Source of the DNA: Promethearchaeota archaeon
Lineage (GTDB): Archaea; Asgardarchaeota; Lokiarchaeia; Sigyniarchaeales; SOKP01
Length of the DNA: 64,000 nucleotides
Reading direction: 5' to 3'
NCBI GenBank assembly: GCA_019058445.1
Contig: JAHPZA010000006.1
Coordinates: 248,001 to 312,000 of the forward strand
Both the position numbers and the translations under genes were made by a program. This document shows, piece after piece, positions 9,244 through 18,565 of the stretch. The notes beneath the pieces are model-generated. The model saw nothing but the letters and a program-made list of their open reading frames with translations. It made no database searches and had not been told where the DNA came from. Within the stretch, counting starts at the first letter, position 1; each line of letters opens with the position of its first letter.

Positions 9244-9924
9244 ATGAATAATTTCGTTTTTATTCCAATCGGAAGTTATGAACAACATGGCCCTCACCTG
9301 CCTCCTGAAACAGATTATATAATTGCTAAAAAAATAGTAGAACATGTAGCTCCAACATTTAAAGGTAAGATAATTGAAGGGATTAGGATAGGCATCTCTC
9401 CAGAGCATAAAAAATTTAAAAATTCAAAATCAATTTCCAAGAAAAAATTTAAAACCCGAGTAAATAAACTTCTAAAAAATTTTAATGAAGATGCGAGGTT
9501 TTTTCTTATAAATGCTCATGGGGGAAATAATCATGTTTTACGTTCAATCCAAAAACTACATGAAGATAAAATTTTGGTTTTAAATACATTTTCAATAATT
9601 AAGAAAGAATTAATGAAAATAAGAACGTCAAGAATTGGGGGAATCTGTCATGCTGGAGAGTTCGAAACGTCAATTATGATGCTTTTATTTCCAAAAAGGG
9701 TAAAAATGAATAAATTAAAGAAAAGTGATGTAAAATATATCCCTAAACTTGATCCAAATTATAAGTTCGAGAAACCTGTAAAATGGAGAACTATAGATCT
9801 TAGTAAAAGTGGAATATTAGGCGATCCACTTCACGCTTCAAAAGAAAAAGGAGAAATATGGTTTAATATTTTAATTGAAAAAATAACATCTTTAATTGAA
9901 GAATTTATTTATCAATCAGTTTAA
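9244..9924 (+). CDS. arfB: FAPy deformylase of the creatininase family
   Basis: Removes the formyl group from the ArfA product (2-amino-5-formylamino-6-ribosylaminopyrimidin-4-one 5'-phosphate). Metal-binding signatures of the creatinine amidohydrolase fold are present: PIGSYEQHGPHLPPETD, INAHGGNNH and HAGEFETS. 226 residues is typical. The 52-base gap to arfA carries no clear Shine-Dalgarno, but strand and function place it in the same operon. The pathway reductase and the phosphatase are not in this window. Confidence 0.88.
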   Translation: MNNFVFIPIGSYEQHGPHLPPETDYIIAKKIVEHVAPTFKGKIIEGIRIGISPEHKKFKNSKSISKKKFKTRVNKLLKNFNEDARFFLINAHGGNNHVLRSIQKLHEDKILVLNTFSIIKKELMKIRTSRIGGICHAGEFETSIMMLLFPKRVKMNKLKKSDVKYIPKLDPNYKFEKPVKWRTIDLSKSGILGDPLHASKEKGEIWFNILIEKITSLIEEFIYQSV

Positions 9925-9963
9925 TATGATGAAATTATAAATATGAAAAAAAAATAAAATAAT

Positions 9964-11373
9964 TTAGAGGTTCATTTCAATAAGTTTTTTCTTTATTTCA
10001 ATCGCTCGTTCTTTAGATATATCATGAAATTTGATGAAGATAAGCGTACCAATTAACATAATTATTGCCGGGATTATTGAAATTTGAAGTAATAGACCAA
10101 ATTTAGCAAAATCGCTATTATCTGTACCTAATTGAGCATCATAACCTGTACTAGTAGCTATTATCGCAAAAACTAAGATTTGCCAAAAAATCGCTGTTGC
10201 AGAAAAAAATCGTAATATCCCTAGATAGGAACCTTCCTCACGAGTACCATGTTTTAAAGTTGCGTTATCAACACCTTCAGAAAAGATTGCATTAAGCAAA
10301 GCAGATGTACCAGAAACACCAATAGCCCAAAAGATATATACTAGGACTAATATGAAAAAATTGACAGCAAATATAAAACAAGCTGTACTTATCACAATTA
10401 AAATCAATGTATAATTGAAAGCTTTTCTCGATCCTATCTTTCTTGCTATTTTCATCCATATTGGTACTGACACAAAAGCCACTAAAAAGAATGTAAGGCC
10501 TGTAATAGCAGTCATTTGTATAGGTAGCCCTAAAGCATCTAATATATAGAAGGCAGTCCCAACAGTTACACAAGATACGGCTACTACATAGAGATCATAG
10601 GCTATAACTATTGCCATCCAATTTTTATCTGTTAAAGCTCTTTTTATAAGTACTTTTGGAGGTGAGGAACTTTTTCCTTCAGTATCTAAAGTGATTCGTA
10701 ACTCTTTCATTTCTTCAGGTTCACGAGCGCTTAAAAGATGCGGAATAGCAATGATTATCAGTATTATTATTGTAAATAAATTAGCATAGAAGAAAGCCAT
10801 TGGATTAGTGACTCCTCCAAACATTCCCAGTAAAACCGGACTAGTAATCGCAAACAATATCGCAACCATTCCATACAATATATAAGAATATGTGCCAAAT
10901 TTTACTCTTTGCTTTTGATCCCGTAATCTATCGACATTTAAGGCTGCAAAACTCAATTCATATAACGTTTGAAAGGCATCATAAATAATGATTATAATCA
11001 AAATCCATATTACAGCTAATAATGGATCTAATGTTACAGGAACATAGAGTAAAAGAAGACTTAATAAAGCTCCAAACAGTCCAATAACAATATAAGGAAA
11101 CCTTTTCCCATGCTTCGAGGTAAACTTAGAAGAACGATCCAGTAAATTACCAGTTAATGGATCATTTACTGCGTCCCAAATTACATATATTCCAAAAATA
11201 AGAAGAACATATAAAATTGGAATACCTATTGCTTTTAGAGCAAAAAGCTGTATATTATTTCTTATGCTCCAAAACGTATTTAAAATTGCAAGATTTAAAG
11301 CAAAAGCAATCATTTTTTTATTGCTAAAGGGTTCATATTTTGTTAACTCATCGTCTGATGACATAGTTTCCAT
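9964..11373 (-). CDS. GPH-family (MelB-type) symporter, GPH-2
   Basis: About 12 helices in 469 residues with the GPH motif VIWDAVNDPLTG and the downstream KHGKRFPYI. Unlike most copies in this window it keeps both acidic residues (D-A-V-N-D) at the cation site. A GTG one codon earlier is also possible; the ATG at 11373 is preferred. It converges on the flavin operon with a 39-base gap, and no catabolic gene lies beside it, so its substrate cannot be guessed. Confidence 0.85.
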   Translation of the reverse strand: METMSSDDELTKYEPFSNKKMIAFALNLAILNTFWSIRNNIQLFALKAIGIPILYVLLIFGIYVIWDAVNDPLTGNLLDRSSKFTSKHGKRFPYIVIGLFGALLSLLLLYVPVTLDPLLAVIWILIIIIIYDAFQTLYELSFAALNVDRLRDQKQRVKFGTYSYILYGMVAILFAITSPVLLGMFGGVTNPMAFFYANLFTIIILIIIAIPHLLSAREPEEMKELRITLDTEGKSSSPPKVLIKRALTDKNWMAIVIAYDLYVVAVSCVTVGTAFYILDALGLPIQMTAITGLTFFLVAFVSVPIWMKIARKIGSRKAFNYTLILIVISTACFIFAVNFFILVLVYIFWAIGVSGTSALLNAIFSEGVDNATLKHGTREEGSYLGILRFFSATAIFWQILVFAIIATSTGYDAQLGTDNSDFAKFGLLLQISIIPAIIMLIGTLIFIKFHDISKERAIEIKKKLIEMNL

Positions 11374-11819
11374 CACTTTTTGACCTTTTTTAGTAAATTT
11401 ACTATTACATTAGATATCTTAAGTTACTCATGATAATTTATAAATACTTATTTTTTTCTGTTCATGTAATTGTTATTTACACAATTTCCAAAAAAAAATA
11501 ACTATGTTTATATATACAATCAAATAACAGATTGATTCTATAATAATCATGACGAATAAAAAAAAACCGTAATTAACGTTTCTTTAAACAATTTAGGTCT
11601 ATATTTAAAGGTTAATATCTGATTAGCTTTAAAAAATTTTATATATAGATTATTCGTGATTATTATGTCTTATAAAAATATATTTAAATAAACATCCATT
11701 TTTCTAATACCTTTAATTGCATCGAATTTAATCCTTCTGATAACTGTTATCGAATAACTGAAACAAATGGTAAGCTTTATAGAAAAAAACTCATGGGATT
11801 TCTTAATTTTAATGGGGAC
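11374..11819. other. 446-base gap without recognised gene
   Basis: An AT-rich stretch between the start of GPH-2 and the stop of DNA polymerase B. It must hold the GPH-2 promoter near its left end and the polymerase terminator near its right end. I see T- and A-rich runs and a short imperfect repeat around GATAACTGTTATC, but no open frame with a ribosome-binding site and no structured RNA that I can defend. Confidence 0.5.
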
Positions 11820-14747
11820 TTAGAAAAAAGCGTCCATTTTCTTAATCCCTTTTATTTCATCAAAAGAAATTCCGAGAGCATCAAGCACTTGCTCTAAGGC
11901 AGATTTAAGTAGTTCTTTATACTTCTTAGAATCAATATCTTGAAGTTTTGCGAGCTCGATTGCCTTTGCACCATTAGGACCTTTAGTCTTTACGAAACTA
12001 ATGGTTTCCCCTTTTTGATATTCTTTCCCTGTAGCGTTTTTTAATTCGATTGCCGCTCGGACATGTTGAGGAATGACTTTTGTATACCCCTTAAGATTCT
12101 TTTGCATAGCAATATTGATTGCATAATCTTCTAAACTAAATGCATCAGGTTTTCCTATCTTACTGAGATTTTCTTTTACAATTTCGATAATTTCACTCCG
12201 AGCTTTTGAAAATTCATTATCATTTGTTACATTTTTCAAGATCTCTAATAAACTGCCAAAGACTTTTTTAATGAACTCAGGTGTATTTTTCTTTTTTGCT
12301 ACTAAACCTTTTATATCAACATATTTAGTGTTCTTATAGATTCCTACATAGTTTTTCTTCCGTTCAGAAAGGGCTAAAAATTGGTAAGTTTTTTCTTCTT
12401 CTAAATCAAGATCAAGCTCCTCTTTACTCCATTTCGACAATTCATCCATTTGTTTATTTGTAGGGTTTAATAAAAAAACGCTGTCAGTATCGCCATAAAG
12501 AACTTGGACACCAATCTCTTCTGATTTTTTGATAGTTTGCTTGATTGAGTATTGACCTATTGAGGTTGTACTTTCAGCAACTGGTAAACAAAACAAGGGG
12601 AAATTCAAAGAACCGAAAACACCATATGAACCGTTAATAAACACTTTAAGAGCTTGCTGAATAGTATGATAGTAGCTTCGTTGTTTTTCAGTTAAATTCT
12701 TATCCCCTGATTTTGGCTTAAAATACTTTACTCTAATATCCCGGAAAAACCCAACTACATATGCAAAGATACCCATTTTATGGGTACAGGTATGGTATGG
12801 CGTTCCTTTTAGAAGGTTGTCTTCGCAATCAGTATGTGGACACAACACAGTTTCATAAGACAAGTTGTATTCCTTAATTATTGAGGGATACAAGCTTGCG
12901 AAATCCATCACGACTACATCATAATGAATCCCCGGAACAGGAGGAATAACATATGCTCCTTGAAAACCTTTTCCCTCTATTATTGACTTTTTATACCCTC
13001 CTTTTTTTACTTCAGAGATTTCTGATCGACGAGGAATAAGATTCCCTTTTCTGCGATGCTCAAAATAAAAGATATTTTGTATCCAGGTTGAAATTTGCCG
13101 ACGCACCATATCATGAATCGGCATTTTTGTAATCCTACATAATAAAATGATTAAATTCCAAACTAAGGAGTTATTGAACTTAGTTAATTCTAAAGTGAGT
13201 ATGGAATCCTTTAAATTGTACCAAGAAAGGATGTTATATTCCATATCATGGATTTCTTCTTCGTGCTGATACTTCTCTTTTCCTAATAATGCTGCGCTAA
13301 TGGCATTTAATGAACTGCTTTCATATGAACCACTAAAGGCATATCCGGAGATACTACGATTAAAGAAGAAATTAAATACATCAATATGAATCCCGTGTCT
13401 TAAATCACACTCAGCTTTAGACATAATTCCAAACCCTCGTTTTACATGAATGGGATTTAAATCTCGATCAATTTTTAGTTTTTCTGCCCTATGAAACATA
13501 TAGTTCAAATCAAAATTATCTCCATTAAAGGTAATAACTACAGGGTACTTCCACATCAACCGAAAGGTCTCAAGCAATAAGATTTTTTCAGATTTAAAGA
13601 ACAAAACCTGGGCATCTGAGGGAAAATTTTTATGAAGGTTTCCATATGAAAATCCTTCCCGTTCGAGCATATAGACTAATTTTAAACCGTCAGTGGCGAC
13701 AAAAGATATACTGATAATTTCTTGTTTCGCTTGACGTGGATCTGGGATTCTATAATCTTGGGCACCTAAATTAACTTCAATGTCCATAGCCATTCGTTTT
13801 ACATTTGGTATGGGGGTGAGAAATATATCTAAAAACTTTTCAGAAAACTCTTGAATCTCATTAGATTCCTCTTTAAATAAATCTCGTAGTTCTATGGCTA
13901 TTTTTTTAGATTCTTCATCTGTCTCTTCGAAATTTATTTGAGTAATACTACCATTTTTAATAGAATAGATTAATCCCGGTATTAATTGTCTATCAAATAT
14001 GTAATTTAAATGATATCTTATGTCTGCTTCCCATGCTTTAACATCATTTTCTCCTAAAATATTTCGAATATTTATGCCAGAACCTCCAATATTAGTAGGA
14101 GTTTTCCCATAAATTTTTGTCATGGGAATTTCTTTGTCACTTATAAGGTTAAAGCGTTTAATTTCCTCAAATCTAGTGAATCCATCATATTCGATTAATT
14201 TCAGGATTTTACTTAATTTATTATCATGATAAGTCATTTTTTTTAAATCAGTAATAGAATTCTTGCTTAAACAATAAGGTTCATGGTCAGTTGTATCGAT
14301 CCATATTTTTATTTCATCAGTATCCAAATCGTAAAACTTGCAAAAAGCTTTATTTTGTCCCCCATCATAATCCACGTCTAATAATAATCCCCTTTCTAAG
14401 TTTTCAATGATATTTCTCTTTTCAATTAAATATCTAATATATTTTGATGTGACTCCTTCTCTTTGTATTTTTTCTAGTTTAATATTACCTTGTTTTAAGC
14501 CAAATGGCTTGTCATTTCCTTCAAAGAATAGTTTTTGGGGTATTTTTGTGGTTTCCTTCAGTTTTTCCTTTTCGACTTTTTCTAGTGGTTTAGGTTTCGT
14601 TGGTTTAGTTGTTGCGGCTTTTTTTAATTTCGGTTTCTTCTCTGTTTTGGGTTTATCTTCTATTGGTTTCTCTTTTTTCGGTTTTGATTCATCAATATAT
14701 GAAAATAAAGATTTTTGCTTATCATCCACTTTTTTCTTCTTTGCCAT
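11820..14747 (-). CDS. polB: Family B DNA polymerase with 3'-5' exonuclease
   Basis: A replicative-type archaeal polymerase of 975 residues. Counted from a TTG four codons earlier, exonuclease motifs are MDIEVN (near residue 326), a NGDNFDLNYMFH segment and YNLKDS. Polymerase motifs are DFASLYPSII (A), KVFINGSYGVFG (B) and YGDTDSVF (C). The N-terminus is a lysine/proline-rich tail of about 70 residues that opens with QKSLFSYI, resembling a PCNA-interacting peptide. The C-terminus ends in KKMDAFF, another PIP-like ending with Ile in place of Gln. ATG at 14747 is chosen over the TTG at 14759. Confidence 0.95.
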   Translation of the reverse strand: MAKKKKVDDKQKSLFSYIDESKPKKEKPIEDKPKTEKKPKLKKAATTKPTKPKPLEKVEKEKLKETTKIPQKLFFEGNDKPFGLKQGNIKLEKIQREGVTSKYIRYLIEKRNIIENLERGLLLDVDYDGGQNKAFCKFYDLDTDEIKIWIDTTDHEPYCLSKNSITDLKKMTYHDNKLSKILKLIEYDGFTRFEEIKRFNLISDKEIPMTKIYGKTPTNIGGSGINIRNILGENDVKAWEADIRYHLNYIFDRQLIPGLIYSIKNGSITQINFEETDEESKKIAIELRDLFKEESNEIQEFSEKFLDIFLTPIPNVKRMAMDIEVNLGAQDYRIPDPRQAKQEIISISFVATDGLKLVYMLEREGFSYGNLHKNFPSDAQVLFFKSEKILLLETFRLMWKYPVVITFNGDNFDLNYMFHRAEKLKIDRDLNPIHVKRGFGIMSKAECDLRHGIHIDVFNFFFNRSISGYAFSGSYESSSLNAISAALLGKEKYQHEEEIHDMEYNILSWYNLKDSILTLELTKFNNSLVWNLIILLCRITKMPIHDMVRRQISTWIQNIFYFEHRRKGNLIPRRSEISEVKKGGYKKSIIEGKGFQGAYVIPPVPGIHYDVVVMDFASLYPSIIKEYNLSYETVLCPHTDCEDNLLKGTPYHTCTHKMGIFAYVVGFFRDIRVKYFKPKSGDKNLTEKQRSYYHTIQQALKVFINGSYGVFGSLNFPLFCLPVAESTTSIGQYSIKQTIKKSEEIGVQVLYGDTDSVFLLNPTNKQMDELSKWSKEELDLDLEEEKTYQFLALSERKKNYVGIYKNTKYVDIKGLVAKKKNTPEFIKKVFGSLLEILKNVTNDNEFSKARSEIIEIVKENLSKIGKPDAFSLEDYAINIAMQKNLKGYTKVIPQHVRAAIELKNATGKEYQKGETISFVKTKGPNGAKAIELAKLQDIDSKKYKELLKSALEQVLDALGISFDEIKGIKKMDAFF

Positions 14748-14889
14748 TTTCACGACCAATAGGAAAATTTGAATTAACTTTATATATGTATAAATATTAT
14801 CAGATTGATTATAATAACATCTATTCAGAGTTTAATATTTTAAAATCTAAAAAAAGATAAAAAAAAATAGACTATTGTAAATTTGTTAT

Positions 14890-16263
14890 TTATTTTGTCC
14901 CCGTGGTCATTCTGATATCTCCTAAGAGCATATAAGGAGCGAAAATAGTATTACCACTAGTACTTAACCAGGTGTTAACTTGCTTTAAATTTTTTCCCAA
15001 TGCAAGTGTATTCTCAAGCATATGGAAATGATCAGAATTTATACGGAGTTCTCGAACAGGTTCCAAGATTTTTCCCTTGTCTTTTACCAAAAACATTCCA
15101 TCTTTAGGAAGAGATGACAATGCCCCTGGAGGAGCATAACTTTGATACCGAGTATACCACGTAGATGTTACCAATAATGTAGGTTTTTCGGAAATTTCCA
15201 TTAGTTCCTCTAAATTATAATCTCCCGTGGAAAACACGGTATTTGATGGTTTAGGCATGGTAATTCCAGCGTTTGCAGTAGAAGTTTCATCTTTTCGAGC
15301 AAGAGATGTATTAGTAAAATATTGTTTTATTACACCCTTATCAATTAATACCGTTTTTTGAGTAGGAACAAGCTCATCATCAAAAGGTGAAGTATCTAAA
15401 CCATATTCTACAGTCCCATCGTCCCAAGCAGAAATTTTCTCATCAGCAATCTTATCTCCCTCTTTCTTACCAACTAACCACGAAAGACCCATTTTTTTCA
15501 CATAAGCGTTTAGTCCAATTGCAGGTGTGGGTGCTTGTAACTCCGTAGATACTTTAGGATATATGATTAGATTATAAACGCCTGGCTTCCCTTTTTTTCC
15601 ACCGATTGCTTGTTTACATATTATTCCCGCTTCTTTTCCTGCTCCTACAGGGTCGAATTTTTTATCAATATGTGTAGAACATGATAATGCTTCTCCCGTT
15701 GCATACATATCCTTTGCAAATGCGCGTATTCTAAAATTTAAGTTAGTTCTTTTATAATTCCCTTCTAATCCTTTACTATTGAATAAATAAAATTGAGCAT
15801 CTCCAAAGAAGAAAGATCCTGCAACCCTATTAGCTCCTTGAGATATACAAGCATCTGTTGCTTCTTCTACCATATCAACTGCTTTCTCTCCTAAACCAAC
15901 AACTTTAGTATCAAAAATCTTATTTTGAATCTCATTATCATACTTAAATGGACCTTCTGGTAAACGTTTATAATTAGAATTTCTTTGAGCGACATCTAAT
16001 AGTTTTTCACTATCATTTAACGTCTTTTCAATAGCTCCGGGTCGTAAATCGCTAATCATCATCTCTATTGTTCTTCTTTTTTTAGATAAAAATAAATTTA
16101 ACCTAACATCATCCCAGTTTTTATTAATGTCTATTTTATTTTCAGAAAATCTAATTTGGCTTTCGTTCCTTATTATGCCTTTTATTGCCCAATCTGTACA
16201 AAACCGTTCTAAAGTCTTTTTTGCCCGTTCCATTACTTCATTTAACTTTTCTGCCTTATCCAT
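14890..16263 (-). CDS. tldE: TldE/PmbA-type metalloprotease subunit
   Basis: The non-catalytic partner of TldD in a heterodimeric protease that, in bacteria, trims peptides such as microcin B17. Length (457 residues) and features such as the central GAGKEAGI and the late DRTTG-like FAPYMLLGDIRMTTG fit PmbA/TldE. No HExxxH motif is present, as expected for this subunit. It begins ten bases after the tldD stop with AAGGTGATCC before the ATG, so the pair is one operon. The archaeal substrate is unknown. Confidence 0.88.
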   Translation of the reverse strand: MDKAEKLNEVMERAKKTLERFCTDWAIKGIIRNESQIRFSENKIDINKNWDDVRLNLFLSKKRRTIEMMISDLRPGAIEKTLNDSEKLLDVAQRNSNYKRLPEGPFKYDNEIQNKIFDTKVVGLGEKAVDMVEEATDACISQGANRVAGSFFFGDAQFYLFNSKGLEGNYKRTNLNFRIRAFAKDMYATGEALSCSTHIDKKFDPVGAGKEAGIICKQAIGGKKGKPGVYNLIIYPKVSTELQAPTPAIGLNAYVKKMGLSWLVGKKEGDKIADEKISAWDDGTVEYGLDTSPFDDELVPTQKTVLIDKGVIKQYFTNTSLARKDETSTANAGITMPKPSNTVFSTGDYNLEELMEISEKPTLLVTSTWYTRYQSYAPPGALSSLPKDGMFLVKDKGKILEPVRELRINSDHFHMLENTLALGKNLKQVNTWLSTSGNTIFAPYMLLGDIRMTTGTK

Positions 16264-16272
16264 AGGATCACC

Positions 16273-17739
16273 TTACGCTAACCTCACATTTCTTAATCTT
16301 ACTGCGGGACCGCCAGTCCATACAGGACATCCTTGCCCAGGTTCAGACTTGCCGCAGAAAGCACCCTGCCATTCCATAGTTTCTTCCTTTCCTTGAGCAT
16401 CAATTGAACCGAACAAACCGGGAGTGGATATTTCGAGACCTGGTTTTAGAACGAAAATATTACTAATTTCCCCATTTTCAATCAGATAAGCTTCTTGACC
16501 GACATATTTTGACTGTAATCTTTTATCATCAATATTCCATTCCGTAAAAGACTTCATAAAAATCCCCAATTTAACATCTTCCACCATTTCTTCAAAAGAA
16601 AGATCACCAGGAGCAAAATAAGTATTGGCCATTCGAACTAATGGTTCTCGATCGTAGGCAACTGCTCTTGCCGCTGCGTTACTTTGAATATTAAACATTG
16701 CCGCAGTTTCTCTATTGTGTAGCATCTCATTAAAAATACCATCCTTTATTAATTCCCTTCTCCTTGCTTTCACACCCTCATCATCATACAAATAAAAGCC
16801 ATATGAACCCAGGATCGTAGGATCTTCAAATACATTTACACATTCATTTCCAATTTTATAACCAAGTTCATGTTCTTTTAAATAAGATTCACCTGCTTGG
16901 GCACCCTCTCTCCCTAAAATACGATCGGCTTCGTGTGGATGGCCACAATTTTCATGAGAAATAATTCCTGCTACGTCTGGTCCAAGAATAATGTCTATTT
17001 CACCTTCAGGAGATTTTTTAGACTTTAAGATAATATCTCCAAGCACCTTTACTTTATCTTCAACTTTTTGTTTGATATTCCAAGATGTAAATTCATCCCA
17101 TCCACCAGTCGTGCCATAGGTAGTGTATGATTGCTCATTCTTTCCTCCGGGCTGCACTCCAATTATCACTGGAATAAGGGCTATTCGGGGTACATGGCTG
17201 GAAATCTTTGAACCTTCACTCGTTATAAAATAAGTATCCCGTTGTTCTGTGATTAACACAAAAATATGAATAAAATTAACAGGATGCTTTTCAGAAAAGA
17301 TGCTTATTAAATCTTGTAAATATGTGATCTTCTCTTCTAAGGGCACCGCCATTGGATTTATCTTATATTTACTCTGCCATTTAACTTCATATGCTTTTTC
17401 TTCACTCATTTTAAGCGGGCTTTTTCTTTGAGCACCACTTCTTTTAGCAGTTTTATATGCATGATCTACACAATCACAAATAGTCTCTTTATTAAGAATG
17501 TTTGTGGCAACCATTCCCATTCCCCCATTTACTAAAAGACGAATATTTATTCCTGATTTTCTACTAAAAGCATCGGTAGTAAGTTCAATGGGTAAATTTC
17601 CCATATGCATTTTTCCATTAATAAAGATTAATATATCACTATTATTGTTTTCAAGCCTCACTTCTGCATAATCACATGTTCTTCCATTTTCTCTAGCATA
17701 TTCAAGGGCAAATTCAGCTAAATCTTTAAATTCTTCCAT
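16273..17739 (-). CDS. tldD: TldD metalloprotease, catalytic subunit
   Basis: Zinc metallopeptidase of the TldD/PmbA family, 488 residues. The catalytic motif HENCGH (HExxxH) lies in IISHENCGHPHEADRI about halfway, followed by a glycine-rich GSYGFYLYDDEG segment and a cysteine-containing C-terminus. First gene of the tldD-tldE pair. The complex cleaves unstructured peptides inside its cavity in characterised bacteria; here the role is not known. Confidence 0.9.
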   Translation of the reverse strand: MEEFKDLAEFALEYARENGRTCDYAEVRLENNNSDILIFINGKMHMGNLPIELTTDAFSRKSGINIRLLVNGGMGMVATNILNKETICDCVDHAYKTAKRSGAQRKSPLKMSEEKAYEVKWQSKYKINPMAVPLEEKITYLQDLISIFSEKHPVNFIHIFVLITEQRDTYFITSEGSKISSHVPRIALIPVIIGVQPGGKNEQSYTTYGTTGGWDEFTSWNIKQKVEDKVKVLGDIILKSKKSPEGEIDIILGPDVAGIISHENCGHPHEADRILGREGAQAGESYLKEHELGYKIGNECVNVFEDPTILGSYGFYLYDDEGVKARRRELIKDGIFNEMLHNRETAAMFNIQSNAAARAVAYDREPLVRMANTYFAPGDLSFEEMVEDVKLGIFMKSFTEWNIDDKRLQSKYVGQEAYLIENGEISNIFVLKPGLEISTPGLFGSIDAQGKEETMEWQGAFCGKSEPGQGCPVWTGGPAVRLRNVRLA

Positions 17740-17867
17740 GATATTCTAACAATTATTGTTTATAATAAATAATATAAAATCAAATAATCAATAATTCTTA
17801 TACTTTACATTCTAGCAACTATTGAAGAATTAGCCAGAAAATTCATTAGAGGAGAGAGAGAAGCTAC

Positions 17868-18212
17868 TTATTTTTTATTATTCTGAATAATATCTTCAAG
17901 TTCTCTTAACAAGAGAGTTTTTTCTGCGATAAACCAATCCAATTGGCTTTTCGAGGGGCTTTCATAATAAATTATTTCAGCAACCTTTCTAATTTCATCT
18001 TCTTCAGGTTTTATCAGTTTACCATTGACGTCAGGTCGTATTAACACAACTAAATTATCTGTCTCAAGGGGTTTAATATCATATCCATTTATGATGTTGT
18101 TATTGAGGGTCACACATAACTCCGCAAGCCTCCAGATTGATTTTTCAATACTATCACTTTCTTTATAGATTTTAAACGCTAAAGCGGTAACATCTTCTTT
18201 ATCAAATGGCAT
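17868..18212 (-). CDS. Small protein with two helix repeats, DUF2934-like
   Basis: A 114-residue soluble protein. Residues 6-32 and about 72-100 look like two versions of one helix pair: each has an A-x-x-IYxES-S pattern followed by an AE pair. The second resembles the DUF2934 pattern (iWe...dHW..AE), a short domain of unknown function. No Shine-Dalgarno is visible before the ATG. Between tldD and the tRNA gene, not obviously co-transcribed with either. Coding status is likely, function unknown. Confidence 0.6.
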   Translation of the reverse strand: MPFDKEDVTALAFKIYKESDSIEKSIWRLAELCVTLNNNIINGYDIKPLETDNLVVLIRPDVNGKLIKPEEDEIRKVAEIIYYESPSKSQLDWFIAEKTLLLRELEDIIQNNKK

Positions 18213-18345
18213 TTTTTTTTACGGTTTTCTATATAATAACAACTTATTAGTACTTGATTAAAAGGGAAGTAAATTTTCCTTTTAATTATTTCTATTGACA
18301 TTTTTAAGCTAATAAAACCACAAAATTAAATTATAATTCATTTTT

Positions 18346-18354
18346 ATTTATATA
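18346..18354 (+). promoter_or_regulatory. TATA box of the tRNA-Thr gene
   Basis: ATTTATATA lies 27 to 35 bases before the first base of the tRNA, the spacing expected of an archaeal box A for a transcript beginning close to the mature 5' end. Confidence 0.5.
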
Positions 18355-18380
18355 GTAAAATATCATATAAATCTAGAATT

Positions 18381-18478
18381 GCCTCCGTGGCTCAGTGGTA
18401 GAACTACTTTTAAAAGTAAGTGCCAAGAGCAGCTGACTTGTAATCAGCCGGTCGTGGGTTCAAGTCCCACCGGGGGCT
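18381..18478 (+). tRNA. tRNA-Thr (anticodon UGU) with an intron in the D loop
   Basis: The acceptor stem is GCCTCCG (18381-18387) with CGGGGGC (18471-18477). The anticodon arm is GCTGA/TCAGC around the loop CTTGTAA with anticodon TGT at 18439-18441. The T arm is GTGGG/CCCAC with loop TTCAAGT. The D stem GCTC (18390-18393) finds its partner GAGC only at 18427-18430, because 26 bases interrupt the D loop. Without them the D arm reads GCTC-AGTGGTA-GAGC, a normal one. CCA is not encoded. Confidence 0.92.
18401..18426 (+). other. 26-nt tRNA intron at a non-canonical D-loop position
   Basis: Exon GGTA (18397-18400) can pair with intron TGCC (18421-18424), giving a four-pair central helix. It is flanked by GAA (18401-18403) on one side and AAG (18425-18427) on the other, a bulge-helix-bulge-like splice substrate. 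The intron core is a perfect 14-base palindrome (18405-18418) that folds into a hairpin. Because GA repeats at both ends, three neighbouring cut positions give the same mature tRNA. Splicing would need an endonuclease tolerant of relaxed BHB sites. Confidence 0.75.
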
Positions 18479-18565
18479 TCACTCATTTTAATTTTATAAG
18501 CTTTTTCTAATTTTCAAATTTTTTTGTCAGAAGTCTTTATTAAGTAAGAGCACTGAATATATTTT

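Noticed and set aside
14407..14860. Two plus-strand frames opposite the N-terminus of DNA polymerase B
   Set aside because: They arise from the lysine-rich coding sequence read backwards (Phe/Ser-rich products) and are not credible genes.
18401..18426. tRNA pseudogene disrupted by an insertion
   Set aside because: Every arm is intact after removal of the 26 bases, the inserted part forms a BHB-like structure, and a TATA box sits at the right distance.
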